A stretch of DNA of 64,000 nucleotides, taken from positions 68,237 through 132,236 of the forward strand of contig NZ_DEXW01000077.1 in NCBI RefSeq assembly GCF_002364335.1, read 5' to 3'. The position numbers and the translations under genes were made by a program. The DNA comes from Winogradskyella sp. UBA3174 (GTDB lineage: Bacteria > Bacteroidota > Bacteroidia > Flavobacteriales > Flavobacteriaceae). This document shows, one piece after another, positions 43,082 through 51,355 of this stretch; position 1 is the stretch's first letter; each line of letters starts with the position of its first letter. The notes under the pieces were generated by a model. That model worked only from the letters and a program-made list of their open reading frames with translations, had not been told where the DNA came from and searched no databases.

Positions 43082-44128
43082 TTATACCATCTCTAGTTTT
43101 GAGCGATAAGCAGGAAAAAAGTCTTTATTTTGAGAAGCAATTCCTATTTCACAACCAAGATGGTTCTCAGTTAATAATTTATAAGCATTTTCATCTACTA
43201 CGTACTTCCATATTTTAAAGTCTTTAAAGTCTTTAGAAAAACCACTTTTAAATTTAAAAAGAGAATCTTCCTTGCTGCCTTTTCCACCTCCTAGATTTAA
43301 ATATTTATAGCCTTCTTTAGTAGACTTAATTCGCATGTCATCAATAATGAGCTTAATTGGGTTTAGATCCATATAGTCTTCACTAAGGCCCGATAAATGA
43401 TACTGAACAATATTACCTGTTTTTATAAAAATTGCTCCTGCAATAATTTCTTGTGATTCATTATGTATACATAGCGAAAATTCAGAATTAAAATCACTAC
43501 TTGATAAAAGTTGAACAAAATATTCTTTATCAAAGAAATAGCTTGCATCTGCAATAACTCGTCTCATATTTTCAATATACAAGTTGATAAAAGAATCAAG
43601 GTGATCTTCTATTTTACCTTTTATTATTGTACAAAGTCTACGAGATTTATTTAAGTACGTTTTTAATCGTCTATTATATTGTGCTCGCTGATTTTCAATA
43701 GTATCACTCAAATCTTTATAGACCACTTTGCCCAAAGTAGTGATAGTTCCGAGTTCATCTAGAATAGTTTCCTGACAATCTAAGAATGGATGAAGTCTTG
43801 AAAACACAGTTACAATTTTATTCTCATTAAAGAAGGCATTAAGCTCGTTGTGAAAATTTTCTTTTTTGAAATTCTCGTCTATATTAAGAGCTAATAATCC
43901 AGCATATCCATATACAGATATGGCATCTTTATAGTTTGAGTTTTCAATATTTCTTAATAGTAACGGGAAAAGTAATGACGTAAAACCGTCTGTATATTTA
44001 ATAAGTATAGGTAACTCATTATCTTTTTTCGATAAGTAATGGTAGTCGTAAGTGTGGTAAAAATCTAATTGTTTAACCAAGGATAATTGCTCAGACCACT
44101 GATATTTGTCTCTTATAATTTCAATCAT
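43082..44128 (-). CDS. FemAB/BioF2-like GNAT-fold acyltransferase
   Basis: 348 residues organised as two GNAT-like halves, as in FemAB and the BioF2-like acetyltransferase domain. The second half has HNESQEIIAGAIFIKTGNIVQYHLSG and YKYLNLGGGKGSKEDSLFKFKSGFS, the typical core. FemAB enzymes add amino acids from aminoacyl-tRNA to peptidoglycan precursors; relatives occur in exopolysaccharide loci. It is isolated here, 15 kb from the glycan operon. Activity cannot be inferred more narrowly. Confidence 0.8.
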   Translation of the reverse strand: MIEIIRDKYQWSEQLSLVKQLDFYHTYDYHYLSKKDNELPILIKYTDGFTSLLFPLLLRNIENSNYKDAISVYGYAGLLALNIDENFKKENFHNELNAFFNENKIVTVFSRLHPFLDCQETILDELGTITTLGKVVYKDLSDTIENQRAQYNRRLKTYLNKSRRLCTIIKGKIEDHLDSFINLYIENMRRVIADASYFFDKEYFVQLLSSSDFNSEFSLCIHNESQEIIAGAIFIKTGNIVQYHLSGLSEDYMDLNPIKLIIDDMRIKSTKEGYKYLNLGGGKGSKEDSLFKFKSGFSKDFKDFKIWKYVVDENAYKLLTENHLGCEIGIASQNKDFFPAYRSKLEMV

Positions 44129-44224
44129 TATATTTCATTTTTATTAGCCAATACTTTATTAGCCTTAACGTGATTATTAGTAGTAAAAAATTTAAAAAGT
44201 AGTATTCAACAAATAGTTTGAAGT

Positions 44225-45406
44225 TTATGTCCTAAACATAGCTCCTGTTGGTGTAAGTCCGAGATAAGCCATTCCCGCTTGATTCATCCAATGAGGTTGA
44301 ATAATTCCATGTTGAAGAACAGCGAAAATATCTCTGTGCGCTCTTTCAATTCGAGATTTAGTATATAATGAAGCTGTGCCTGCCACTGAATAAATTTCAG
44401 ATAACATAGATTTTGCAGATGTTGCTGCATTATAAGAAGCAGCCCATACATCAGCTAATTGCTCATCTGTATAGGTGTTACTTTCTAGAGATTCATTCCA
44501 TATAGTTGAAACAGAATTATGCAATTGCGAACGCGTAGCATTCAATATAGTCTTACTTTTTGCTATTGCAGTTTGTATGGTTAGTCTGTCTCGTAAATCA
44601 GGATTTTTTCCTGGAGTAACTCTCTCAAGGCAAATTTCAACCAACGCGTCTGTAGCTGATTTTAGCAAACCTAAAGCCATTGCAGCATTACCAGCGGCAT
44701 TAACACAGCCTATAGGTAAACGACTATAAGCATTATTGATGTGAACCGGACTAGTAAAATCTACGGTATATCCCTCCTTTACAAAAGCCTTCTTAATTTC
44801 TACATCGTGACTACCAGTCCCTTTGAGGCCTCCTACGCTCCACGTATCAATCACTTCTATATCTTTTTTTGGAATAAAAAACAATTTCAACTTAGCACCA
44901 GGACCTAGTTTTTTAGGTAAATCATCAGAGGTTACAAGGCATCTTAATGCAAACCAATCGGCCAACTCACATCCAGATACAAGAGACCACCGACCAGACA
45001 CCATGTATCCACCAGTAACAATCTCAGCAACTCCTTCTGGGCGGGCTGAGTTTGCATAAGAATGAGATGGGTTATTAAATATTTCATTCATGCTCGTTTC
45101 ATCTAGAAACCGGCCAAAAGTGCATGCTAAGTGATTGTTCCAAACAATCCAAGCGACAGAAGCTTCTGCACTACTCAGTAATTCATAGACTTTTAGTGTC
45201 TCTACTGGATTGTCTTCCCATCCTCCGAGATAACTTGGCAGACCCATTCTAAATAATTCAAAATCTTTTAGCTTTTCTACAATAGCAGGAGCAAGACTTC
45301 GTGTGTTTTCAGTTTCCTCACGGTGAGCCAATGCAAGATTGTAAATCTCAATCGCAGCATCCGTCGGAAGCATTTTTAAATTTTTTAATGCAGATGTATT
45401 ATTCAT
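44225..45406 (-). CDS. Acyl-CoA dehydrogenase-fold flavoenzyme (group D monooxygenase-like)
   Basis: 393 residues of acyl-CoA dehydrogenase fold with the type-2 C-terminal domain (PF08028-like). The N-terminal helices lead to SYANSARPEG and GGYMVSGRWSLVSGCELADWF, a FAD-binding middle domain, and a C-terminal RIERAHRDIFAVLQHGIIQPHW. This arrangement is nearer to flavin-dependent hydroxylases such as IacA or HsaA than to true acyl-CoA dehydrogenases; no catalytic Glu of the latter is apparent. It diverges from a Crp/Fnr regulator with a CRP-type site between them, so co-regulation is likely. Confidence 0.82.
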   Translation of the reverse strand: MNNTSALKNLKMLPTDAAIEIYNLALAHREETENTRSLAPAIVEKLKDFELFRMGLPSYLGGWEDNPVETLKVYELLSSAEASVAWIVWNNHLACTFGRFLDETSMNEIFNNPSHSYANSARPEGVAEIVTGGYMVSGRWSLVSGCELADWFALRCLVTSDDLPKKLGPGAKLKLFFIPKKDIEVIDTWSVGGLKGTGSHDVEIKKAFVKEGYTVDFTSPVHINNAYSRLPIGCVNAAGNAAMALGLLKSATDALVEICLERVTPGKNPDLRDRLTIQTAIAKSKTILNATRSQLHNSVSTIWNESLESNTYTDEQLADVWAASYNAATSAKSMLSEIYSVAGTASLYTKSRIERAHRDIFAVLQHGIIQPHWMNQAGMAYLGLTPTGAMFRT

Positions 45407-45508
45407 AATTATAACTTGTTAGGAAGGGTATGAATATTATTAATAGTTAAAAGGGAGGATAATTACTTTAAAATTAAATCAATTCTAAGCCTTATAAAAT
45501 GAGATAAA

Positions 45509-45539
45509 TTGCATATAAATGTGATTATTGTTACATTTA
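45509..45539 (+). promoter_or_regulatory. Promoter of the Crp/Fnr gene (TTG-N20-TACATTTA)
   Basis: TTG at 45509-45511 and TACATTTA at 45532-45539 are separated by 20 nt, close to the Bacteroidota consensus; the last base differs from TAnnTTTG. The ATG follows 26 nt later. Confidence 0.5.
45517..45538. promoter_or_regulatory. CRP-type palindromic operator
   Basis: AAATGTGA-N6-TTACATTT matches the E. coli CRP consensus arms (AAATGTGA-N6-TCACATTT) at 15 of 16 positions. It lies between the -33 and -7 elements of the Crp/Fnr gene and upstream of the divergent flavoenzyme gene. Confidence 0.65.
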
Positions 45540-45565
45540 TACTAGATGTAAATCATTTAATTTAT

Positions 45566-46252
45566 ATGTCACTAGAAATCAATAGTTTACGTTTTTATAG
45601 CGACAAAATACTATCCTCACTAGCAAAAGAAGAGAGGTTGTATTTTTTAAAACATGCAAAAAGGCTCTTTTTCAAGAAAGGAAAGCTCATTTTCTATGAA
45701 AAAGGAATTCCGACAGGTCTCTTCTTAATAAAGAAAGGAAAAGCAAAAATTTATAAGACAGGAGTATATGGTAAGGACCAGATTTTCTATATATATATAA
45801 AAGGAGATTTATTTGGTTATCACGCCTTACTTGCTAATGAGCACTATGAAGACTCTTGCGAAGCTTTAGAGGACTGCGAAGTGCTTTTTATTAACAAAAC
45901 AGACATTGACCATTTGTTAGAAACGATAGAAAACCTAAAATTACTTTTCATCCAAAATATAAGTCATGAATTTGGTGTACTAGTAAATACGATCACAATT
46001 TTAGCTCAAAAGCCTTTAAGGGCAAGATTAGCGCTGTATCTTATAATACTAAATGAAAGATACTATGACGAAGGGACTCAAAAATCAGAAATCATATTAC
46101 CTAGAGAAGATTTAGCAAATATTATAGGTACAGCAAGGGAAAGTCTCGGAAGATTACTTAAAGAGTTTAAAGAAGAAAAACTGATAACAATTAATAAACG
46201 AAGTATCGAAATATCGAACCTCAAAAAAATAATAATTTTAGCAAATACTTAA
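45566..46252 (+). CDS. Crp/Fnr family transcriptional regulator
   Basis: 228 residues from the ATG at 45566; an in-frame TTG at 45509 is rejected because it coincides with the -33 element and adds a stretch unlike the family. The cyclic-nucleotide-binding-type barrel spans about 20-125 (KGKLIFYEKGIPTGLFLIKKGKAKIY, DLFGYHALL). The C-terminal winged HTH has REDLANIIGTARESLGRLLKEF; the recognition helix keeps Arg, Glu and Arg at the places of E. coli CRP Arg180, Glu181 and Arg185. No Fnr-type cysteine cluster is present. It probably binds the CRP-like palindrome in its own promoter. The ligand is unknown. Confidence 0.9.
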   Translation: MSLEINSLRFYSDKILSSLAKEERLYFLKHAKRLFFKKGKLIFYEKGIPTGLFLIKKGKAKIYKTGVYGKDQIFYIYIKGDLFGYHALLANEHYEDSCEALEDCEVLFINKTDIDHLLETIENLKLLFIQNISHEFGVLVNTITILAQKPLRARLALYLIILNERYYDEGTQKSEIILPREDLANIIGTARESLGRLLKEFKEEKLITINKRSIEISNLKKIIILANT

Positions 46253-46378
46253 AGAAAGACAATAGACTATAAAATATAGAAATTAAAGACTTTCTAAAAG
46301 TTAGTCATTTTTTATAAAGTAGTAAAAACACAAACCAATCTGTTATATAATAAACCACCCTATTCAAAATCAACCGCT

Positions 46379-47491
46379 ATGAAAAAATCAATCCTCCTAT
46401 TACTCGCATTAAGTTTAGCTTTCGCTTGCTCAAAAGAACAATCTGAAACTACCTCTGGAGACTTTAGTGTTTCTGGCAAATTTCTAACACCCAATGGTGA
46501 AGATGCTGTGTCTAAAGCAACAGTAAAACTTATTAAAGATGAACTTGTAATTAAAGAAACCGTTACAGATAGTGAAGGTAAATTTTTAATTAGTGATTTA
46601 GATGCAGGAGATTACCAAGTCCTAATTTCTAAAGGCTTGTTCTCCGCTTCACAATTTATTACACTAGAGGATTTAAATGGCATTTTAGACTTCGATTTAG
46701 AAAATATTTCTATTACAGATTTACCAAATATAGCAGTAGTTACTGGTAGTTACGATAATATAGAAACAGTACTTTATGATATTGGTTTAGTAAATCCCCT
46801 TACTCAAGAACCTCTTTTCGATATTATTGATGGTGAGAGTTTTGGTAGGTCTAGTGAAAACAACCACAACCATAGTGAAGTAGGAAACAGAACATTTAAT
46901 CCACAACTAGAACCTAATACAGATCTTAGTTTTGCAGATTTAATTGCATCACCAGATTTGTTAGCAACTTACGATATTATCTTTTTAAACTGTGGTCTAG
47001 ACGAAAGTCAGACAGAATTCAGCAGCAACTTAACTAATTATGTGGCTAACGGTGGACTTTTATATTCTACAGATTATGCTTTTGTCTATTTAGATGACAT
47101 TACTAATAATGGTGAAGATTATTTAGACTTCTACGAACCAAACCGATCAGGAACTTCACTATCTACAGAGGCTACGATAGTTAATGACGATTTATTGGCT
47201 TGGTTAGATTTAAATTTTGGAATTGTGATTGAAGATAATACCGTAACCATAGATCAGTTTCTTCCCCAATGGCAAGTAGTTGATAGCTATAATGAAGACA
47301 CTGTAATTCCTTGGTTAAATGGTTCTATAGAATACAATACTATAACGGAAGACAAGTCGTTAGCTTACACGTTCTTGCATGGAGATGGAGGTGTTTTGTA
47401 CGCGTCATTCCATACTAAAAACAATCCTGAGCAGTCTGAAGCCGTTGCTAGATCTATACAATATTTAGTATTTGAGTTATCAGATTTATAA
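46379..47491 (+). CDS. Lipoprotein with carboxypeptidase-regulatory-like domain
   Basis: 370 residues with a lipoprotein signal ending LAFAC (Cys17). Residues about 28-100 form a transthyretin-like carboxypeptidase-regulatory domain (SVSGKFLTPNGEDAVSKATVKL, DSEGKFLISDLDAGDYQV). The rest (about 115-370) looks like a class I glutamine-amidotransferase or ThuA-like Rossmann fold: NIAVVTGSYDNIETVLYDIG, TYDIIFLNCGLDE, YVANGGLLYSTDYA. No catalytic Cys is evident, so a structural or binding role is as likely as an enzymatic one. Monocistronic; a strong terminator follows. Confidence 0.75.
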   Translation: MKKSILLLLALSLAFACSKEQSETTSGDFSVSGKFLTPNGEDAVSKATVKLIKDELVIKETVTDSEGKFLISDLDAGDYQVLISKGLFSASQFITLEDLNGILDFDLENISITDLPNIAVVTGSYDNIETVLYDIGLVNPLTQEPLFDIIDGESFGRSSENNHNHSEVGNRTFNPQLEPNTDLSFADLIASPDLLATYDIIFLNCGLDESQTEFSSNLTNYVANGGLLYSTDYAFVYLDDITNNGEDYLDFYEPNRSGTSLSTEATIVNDDLLAWLDLNFGIVIEDNTVTIDQFLPQWQVVDSYNEDTVIPWLNGSIEYNTITEDKSLAYTFLHGDGGVLYASFHTKNNPEQSEAVARSIQYLVFELSDL

Positions 47492-47507
47492 TATGAGAAA
47501 ATCTTAT

Positions 47508-47543
47508 AAAAAAACCCGAAGTGTAATGCTTCGGGTTTTTTAT
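47508..47543 (+). terminator. Rho-independent terminator
   Basis: An 11-bp perfect stem, AAAACCCGAAG (47511-47521) with CTTCGGGTTTT (47529-47539), has a 7-nt loop and T-rich tail. It follows the lipoprotein gene; the A-run on the left lets it serve the convergent ferredoxin gene as well. Confidence 0.88.
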
Positions 47544-47563
47544 TTTGTTTCAAAGTTTAGTTC

Positions 47564-47917
47564 TTAATCTTCAGGGTGCATAAATTTCTGCTTACCTGAT
47601 AAAACCTCTTCTGTTTCCACAAGGTTATCATCTGGTACACAACAATCTACTGGACATACAGCAGCACATTGTGGCTCTTCATGAAAGCCAATACATTCCG
47701 TACACTTGTCTGGTGATATATAATATAATTCGTCACTAATGGGCTCTTGCGTTTCATCTGCATCTACTTCTTTACCATTTGGAAGCACAATTTTTCCTTT
47801 TAAGCTTGTACCATCTGCATAACGCCAATCGTCAGCACCTTCATAAATAGCAGTATTTGGACATTCTGGCTCACAAGCTCCACAATTAATACATTCGTCT
47901 GTGATTATAATTGCCAT
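47564..47917 (-). CDS. 4Fe-4S dicluster ferredoxin
   Basis: 117 residues with two [4Fe-4S] binding motifs: CINCGACEPECP near the N-terminus and CTECIGFHEEPQCAAVCPVDCC in the second half, the latter with the extended spacing of the Alv/FdxA-like type. About 45 residues lie between, and an acidic C-terminus follows. It is a small soluble electron carrier. It diverges from the acyl-CoA reductase gene with overlapping promoters, an arrangement repeated in this family, which may mean the two proteins are functionally linked. Confidence 0.9.
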   Translation of the reverse strand: MAIIITDECINCGACEPECPNTAIYEGADDWRYADGTSLKGKIVLPNGKEVDADETQEPISDELYYISPDKCTECIGFHEEPQCAAVCPVDCCVPDDNLVETEEVLSGKQKFMHPED

Positions 47918-47940
47918 AGTAATTTTTTGTTTTTATTCCT

Positions 47941-47948
47941 TAAATTTG
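47941..47948 (+). promoter_or_regulatory. -7 box TAAATTTG of the acyl-CoA reductase gene
   Basis: An exact TAnnTTTG match 44 nt before the start codon. It overlaps the expected transcription start region of the divergent ferredoxin gene. No -33 TTG at good spacing was found. Confidence 0.45.
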
Positions 47949-47954
47949 CAATTA

Positions 47955-47986
47955 CAAAAATAAAGCCAAAATGGCGCATTACCAAA
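47955..47986 (-). promoter_or_regulatory. Promoter of the ferredoxin gene (TTTG-N20-TATTTTTG)
   Basis: On the minus strand TTTG (47986-47983) and TATTTTTG (47962-47955) are 20 nt apart, matching the full Bacteroidota -33/-7 consensus. The expected start of transcription is about 30 nt before the ATG. Confidence 0.7.
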
Positions 47987-47992
47987 CACTAG

Positions 47993-49051
47993 ATGGATTT
48001 ACAACAAAGAATTAACGCATTCGTAAAATTAGGAGCATTCTTAAGTCAATTTACAACAAATGGTACTACTAAAAATGCCCACATAGAAGCTAATGATTTG
48101 TTTTTTGATGGATTTAAACATCAAATAAAATTAGCCAAAGAGCATAATGGTTGGTTTACAGAAAAGAATATTACATTCAGTTTAGAATCCTGGTCTAATG
48201 CATTGACTAATAGAAATATTGACAAATGGATAAACAACTATAACTTTATTGCTATTAAACCTAATACTGTTGCTATAATAATGGCAGGTAATATTCCATT
48301 AGTTGGGTTTCATGATTTTTTATCTGTGCTTATTTCTGGACATGATGTTTTGGTTAAACAATCCTCAAACGATAAGCATCTTCTCCCATTTTTAGCTAAA
48401 TATTTAGAAATAGTTGAACCACAATTTAAAGGAAAAATTAAATTCACCGAACAAAAACTAGAAAAATTTGATGCGGTAATCGCAACAGGAAGTAATAATA
48501 CCGCACGTTATTTTGAATACTACTTTAAAGATAAACCTTCAATTATTAGAAAAAACAGAAACTCAGTTGCAGTATTAACTGGCAACGAATCCGCTGAGCA
48601 ACTCGAAGCATTATCAGAAGACATCTTTAGATATTATGGGTTAGGCTGTAGAAATGTTTCAAAATTCTTTATACCAAAAGATTATAATTTTGATGCCTTT
48701 TTTAATGCGATTTACAAATGGCATCCTATTATAAACGAGTCTAAATACGCTAATAATTACGACTATAATAAGGCTGTATACTTAATGAGTGAATTTGAGA
48801 TGCTTGAGAATGGCTTCTTAATGATTAAAGAAGATGAAAGCTTCTCCTCTCCTATTGCAACGCTATTTTACGAATACTATAATACAATTGAAGATTTGCA
48901 ACAGCAACTAAAAGAAAATAAAGATAATATTCAGTGTATTGTCGCTGATGGATTCTCTGAAGACGAAATTAACTTCGGTGAAACGCAAAAACCACAGCTT
49001 TGGGATTATGCAGATAACGTAGATACTGTTGACTTTTTGTTAAAAACATAG
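47993..49051 (+). CDS. Acyl-CoA reductase (LuxC-like aldehyde dehydrogenase fold)
   Basis: 352 residues of the LuxC/acyl-CoA reductase group, shorter than LuxC itself. AIIMAGNIPLVGFHDFL and VLVKQSSNDKHLLPFL form the cofactor-binding region, ATGSNNTARYFEYYF and IIRKNRNSVAVLTG follow, and the putative catalytic Cys lies in YYGLGCRNVSKFF. The enzyme would reduce an acyl-CoA or acyl-ACP to an aldehyde with NADPH. No luciferase gene is present, so luminescence is not implied; a role in lipid or wax metabolism is possible. Its neighbour is a ferredoxin in the opposite direction. Confidence 0.85.
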   Translation: MDLQQRINAFVKLGAFLSQFTTNGTTKNAHIEANDLFFDGFKHQIKLAKEHNGWFTEKNITFSLESWSNALTNRNIDKWINNYNFIAIKPNTVAIIMAGNIPLVGFHDFLSVLISGHDVLVKQSSNDKHLLPFLAKYLEIVEPQFKGKIKFTEQKLEKFDAVIATGSNNTARYFEYYFKDKPSIIRKNRNSVAVLTGNESAEQLEALSEDIFRYYGLGCRNVSKFFIPKDYNFDAFFNAIYKWHPIINESKYANNYDYNKAVYLMSEFEMLENGFLMIKEDESFSSPIATLFYEYYNTIEDLQQQLKENKDNIQCIVADGFSEDEINFGETQKPQLWDYADNVDTVDFLLKT

Positions 49052-49129
49052 GGTAAAAATTATCAAATTAGTAACAAATAATAGCCAATTAATTAGCACC
49101 TTTGTGTTAGTTAAAATCAAACAAACATT

Positions 49130-50191
49130 ATGAAAAAACATAATTTTAGTGCAGGACCATGCATATTACCAAAATCAGTAATGGAACAAGCTGCAGCAGC
49201 GGTTTTAGATTTTGATGACGGCCTATCATTACTAGAAGTTTCGCATCGTAGCAAACCTTTTGTTGATGTTATGGAAAACGCTAGATCTTTAGCTTTAGAA
49301 CTCTTAGGTTTAGAAGGAAAAGGCTACAAAGCGTTATTCTTACAAGGTGGTGCAAGTATGCAATTCTTAATGGTAGCTTTAAATTTATTAGAAAAGAGAG
49401 CTGGATATTTAAATACCGGAACTTGGTCTGACAAAGCGATTAAAGAAGCTAAAATTTATGACGATGTTTACGAAGTAGGCTCTTCAAAAAGTGCAAACTT
49501 TAATTATATACCAAAAGGTTACGAAATTCCTGAAGATTATGATTATTTTCATTGTACATCTAATAATACCATTTTTGGTACACAAATGAAAAGTTTCCCT
49601 AAATCACCAATACCTATGGTATGTGATATGAGTAGTGATATATTTTCGCGTCAATTAGATTTTTCAAAATTCGATTTAATATATGCAGGTGCTCAGAAAA
49701 ATATGGGTCCTGCTGGTACAACACTTGTCGTTGTTAGAGAAGATATCTTAGGTAAAGTATCGCGTAAAATTCCATCAATAATGGATTATAAAGTACATAT
49801 TAGCAAAGGGAGTATGTTTAATACACCCCCTGTTTTTCCTGTTTACGTTACTATGTTGACTTTACAGTGGCTAAAAGATCTAGGAGGCATTAAAGCAATT
49901 GAAAAAGAAAACAAAAAGAAAGCAAATTTTATATATTCTGAAATTGATTTAAACCCACTATTTAAAGGTTACTCAGCAAAAGAAGATCGCTCTAACATGA
50001 ATGCAACATTTACATTAGAGAACGAGAATCTCAAAGAAACCTTTGAAGCCATGGTGAAAGAAGCAGGTATCAACGGTCTTAATGGACATAGAAGTGTTGG
50101 TGGTTACAGAGCATCAATGTACAATGCCTTATCATTAGATAGCGTAAAGGTTTTAGTTGAAGTGATGAGCGAATTAGAAAGTAAAGCTTAA
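49130..50191 (+). CDS. serC: Phosphoserine aminotransferase
   Basis: 353 residues. SerC converts 3-phosphohydroxypyruvate and glutamate to phosphoserine, with a second role in vitamin B6 synthesis. It begins KKHNFSAGPCILP; the PLP lysine is in YAGAQKNMGPAGTT, and a C-terminal GHRSVGGYRASMYNA binds the substrate phosphate. Length is slightly below the E. coli form, as usual here. The next gene, serA, encodes the preceding step and lies 107 nt downstream, with a repeat and two hairpins in between. A near-consensus CACCTTTG box lies about 29 nt upstream. Confidence 0.95.
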   Translation: MKKHNFSAGPCILPKSVMEQAAAAVLDFDDGLSLLEVSHRSKPFVDVMENARSLALELLGLEGKGYKALFLQGGASMQFLMVALNLLEKRAGYLNTGTWSDKAIKEAKIYDDVYEVGSSKSANFNYIPKGYEIPEDYDYFHCTSNNTIFGTQMKSFPKSPIPMVCDMSSDIFSRQLDFSKFDLIYAGAQKNMGPAGTTLVVVREDILGKVSRKIPSIMDYKVHISKGSMFNTPPVFPVYVTMLTLQWLKDLGGIKAIEKENKKKANFIYSEIDLNPLFKGYSAKEDRSNMNATFTLENENLKETFEAMVKEAGINGLNGHRSVGGYRASMYNALSLDSVKVLVEVMSELESKA

Positions 50192-50202
50192 AAATATTTT
50201 AT

Positions 50203-50229
50203 AGTAGGCAGTTGCAGTTTGCAGTACTT
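50203..50229. repeat. GCAGT-type short repeats between serC and serA
   Basis: The segment holds GGCAGTTGCAGTTTGCAGTA, three imperfect CAGT-containing units in 20 bases. It resembles short dispersed CAGT repeats of flavobacterial intergenic DNA, by memory only. Confidence 0.4.
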
Positions 50230-50260
50230 ACTGAGGTAATAAATAATTATAATTAATAAG

Positions 50261-50298
50261 ATTTCCGTTTTACGGAAATGAAAAAACGAGTTTTTTCA
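50261..50298 (+). promoter_or_regulatory. Double hairpin in the serA leader
   Basis: Two adjacent inverted repeats lie just before the ATG at 50299: ATTTCCG/CGGAAAT (50261-50279, 5-nt loop) and TGAAAAAAC/GTTTTTTCA (50279-50298, 2-nt loop). Together they fill 38 of 38 bases and abut the start codon. Confidence 0.45.
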
Positions 50299-51249
50299 AT
50301 GAAAGTATTAGCAAACGATGGAGTTTCTCAAAGTGGAATCAAGGCATTAGAAGCCGCTGGATATGAAGTTTTAACAACTACAGTAGCACAAGAGCAATTA
50401 GAAAAGTATATCAACGAAAATGATATTTCTGTTTTATTAGTAAGAAGTGCTACAACCGTAAGAAAAAATATAATAGACAACTGCCATAGCCTAAAAATAA
50501 TTGGTCGTGGTGGTGTTGGTATGGATAATATCGATGTAGACTATGCACGTTCTAAAGGCTTAAGTGTTATTAACACACCTGCAGCGTCGTCGCATTCTGT
50601 TGCAGAATTGGTTTTTGGTCATTTTTATGGTTTAGCCCGTTACTTACATAACTCAAATAGGGATATGCCTTTAGAGGGTGATACCAAGTTTAAGAACCTA
50701 AAGAAAGCCTATGCCAAAGGCACAGAATTAAAAGGAAAAACATTAGGTGTTCTTGGTTTTGGACGTATAGGACAAGCCACAGCTAAAGTTGCCATTGGTG
50801 TAGGAATGAAAGTTGTTGCGTTTGATCCTTTTATGGAAAAAGCAAATCTTCAATTAGATTTCTTCGATGGACAAAAAGTAAACTTTGAAATTAAAACTAT
50901 TTCTAAAGAAGAGGTTCTAAAACAAGCTGATTTCTTAACGCTTCACGTGCCAGCACAAAAAGGGTATGTTATTGGTGAAAAAGAATTTAACCAAATGAAA
51001 GATGGCGTTATATTAGCTAATGCAGCGCGTGGTGGTGTTGTTGATGAAATAGCTTTGATTAAAGCTATTGAAAACGGTAAAGTATCTAGAGCTGCTTTAG
51101 ATGTTTTTGAAAAAGAACCACAACCAGAGATGCAGTTATTAATGAATCCTGCGTTATCATTAACTCCACATACAGGTGCTGCAACAAATGAAGCACAAGA
51201 TAGAATTGGTACCGAATTAGCAGAACAAATCATAAATATTTTGGGATAA
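50299..51249 (+). CDS. serA: D-3-phosphoglycerate dehydrogenase
   Basis: 316 residues from the ATG at 50299; homologues of this family begin MKVLANDG, so the in-frame ATG 21 nt upstream, inside a hairpin, is rejected. NAD-binding GFGRIGQ lies near 155-161. The catalytic Arg is in RGGVGMDN or ANAARGG and the Glu-His pair in EKEPQPEMQ and TPHTGAAT. It lacks C-terminal ACT or ASB domains, so feedback control by serine would have to act otherwise, perhaps through the leader. It forms the serine branch with serC directly upstream. Confidence 0.92.
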   Translation: MKVLANDGVSQSGIKALEAAGYEVLTTTVAQEQLEKYINENDISVLLVRSATTVRKNIIDNCHSLKIIGRGGVGMDNIDVDYARSKGLSVINTPAASSHSVAELVFGHFYGLARYLHNSNRDMPLEGDTKFKNLKKAYAKGTELKGKTLGVLGFGRIGQATAKVAIGVGMKVVAFDPFMEKANLQLDFFDGQKVNFEIKTISKEEVLKQADFLTLHVPAQKGYVIGEKEFNQMKDGVILANAARGGVVDEIALIKAIENGKVSRAALDVFEKEPQPEMQLLMNPALSLTPHTGAATNEAQDRIGTELAEQIINILG

Positions 51250-51282
51250 ACGTCTCAAAATGTGACCAAAGCATAAAAAATG

Positions 51283-51310
51283 AGTCCTATAATTGCATAG
51301 GACTTTTTTT
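51283..51310 (+). terminator. Rho-independent terminator after serA
   Basis: An 8-bp stem, AGTCCTAT with ATAGGACT, 6-nt loop, is followed by seven T. It closes the serC-serA unit 33 nt after the stop. Confidence 0.85.
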
Positions 51311-51355
51311 GTGCCTAAAAAAATTGAATTTTATTAACCTTAATCATATAACAAC

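Noticed and set aside
47993..49051. LuxC-like gene as sign of bioluminescence
   Set aside because: No luxA, luxB, luxD or luxE genes are present and the protein is shorter than LuxC; related acyl-CoA reductases occur in non-luminous flavobacteria.
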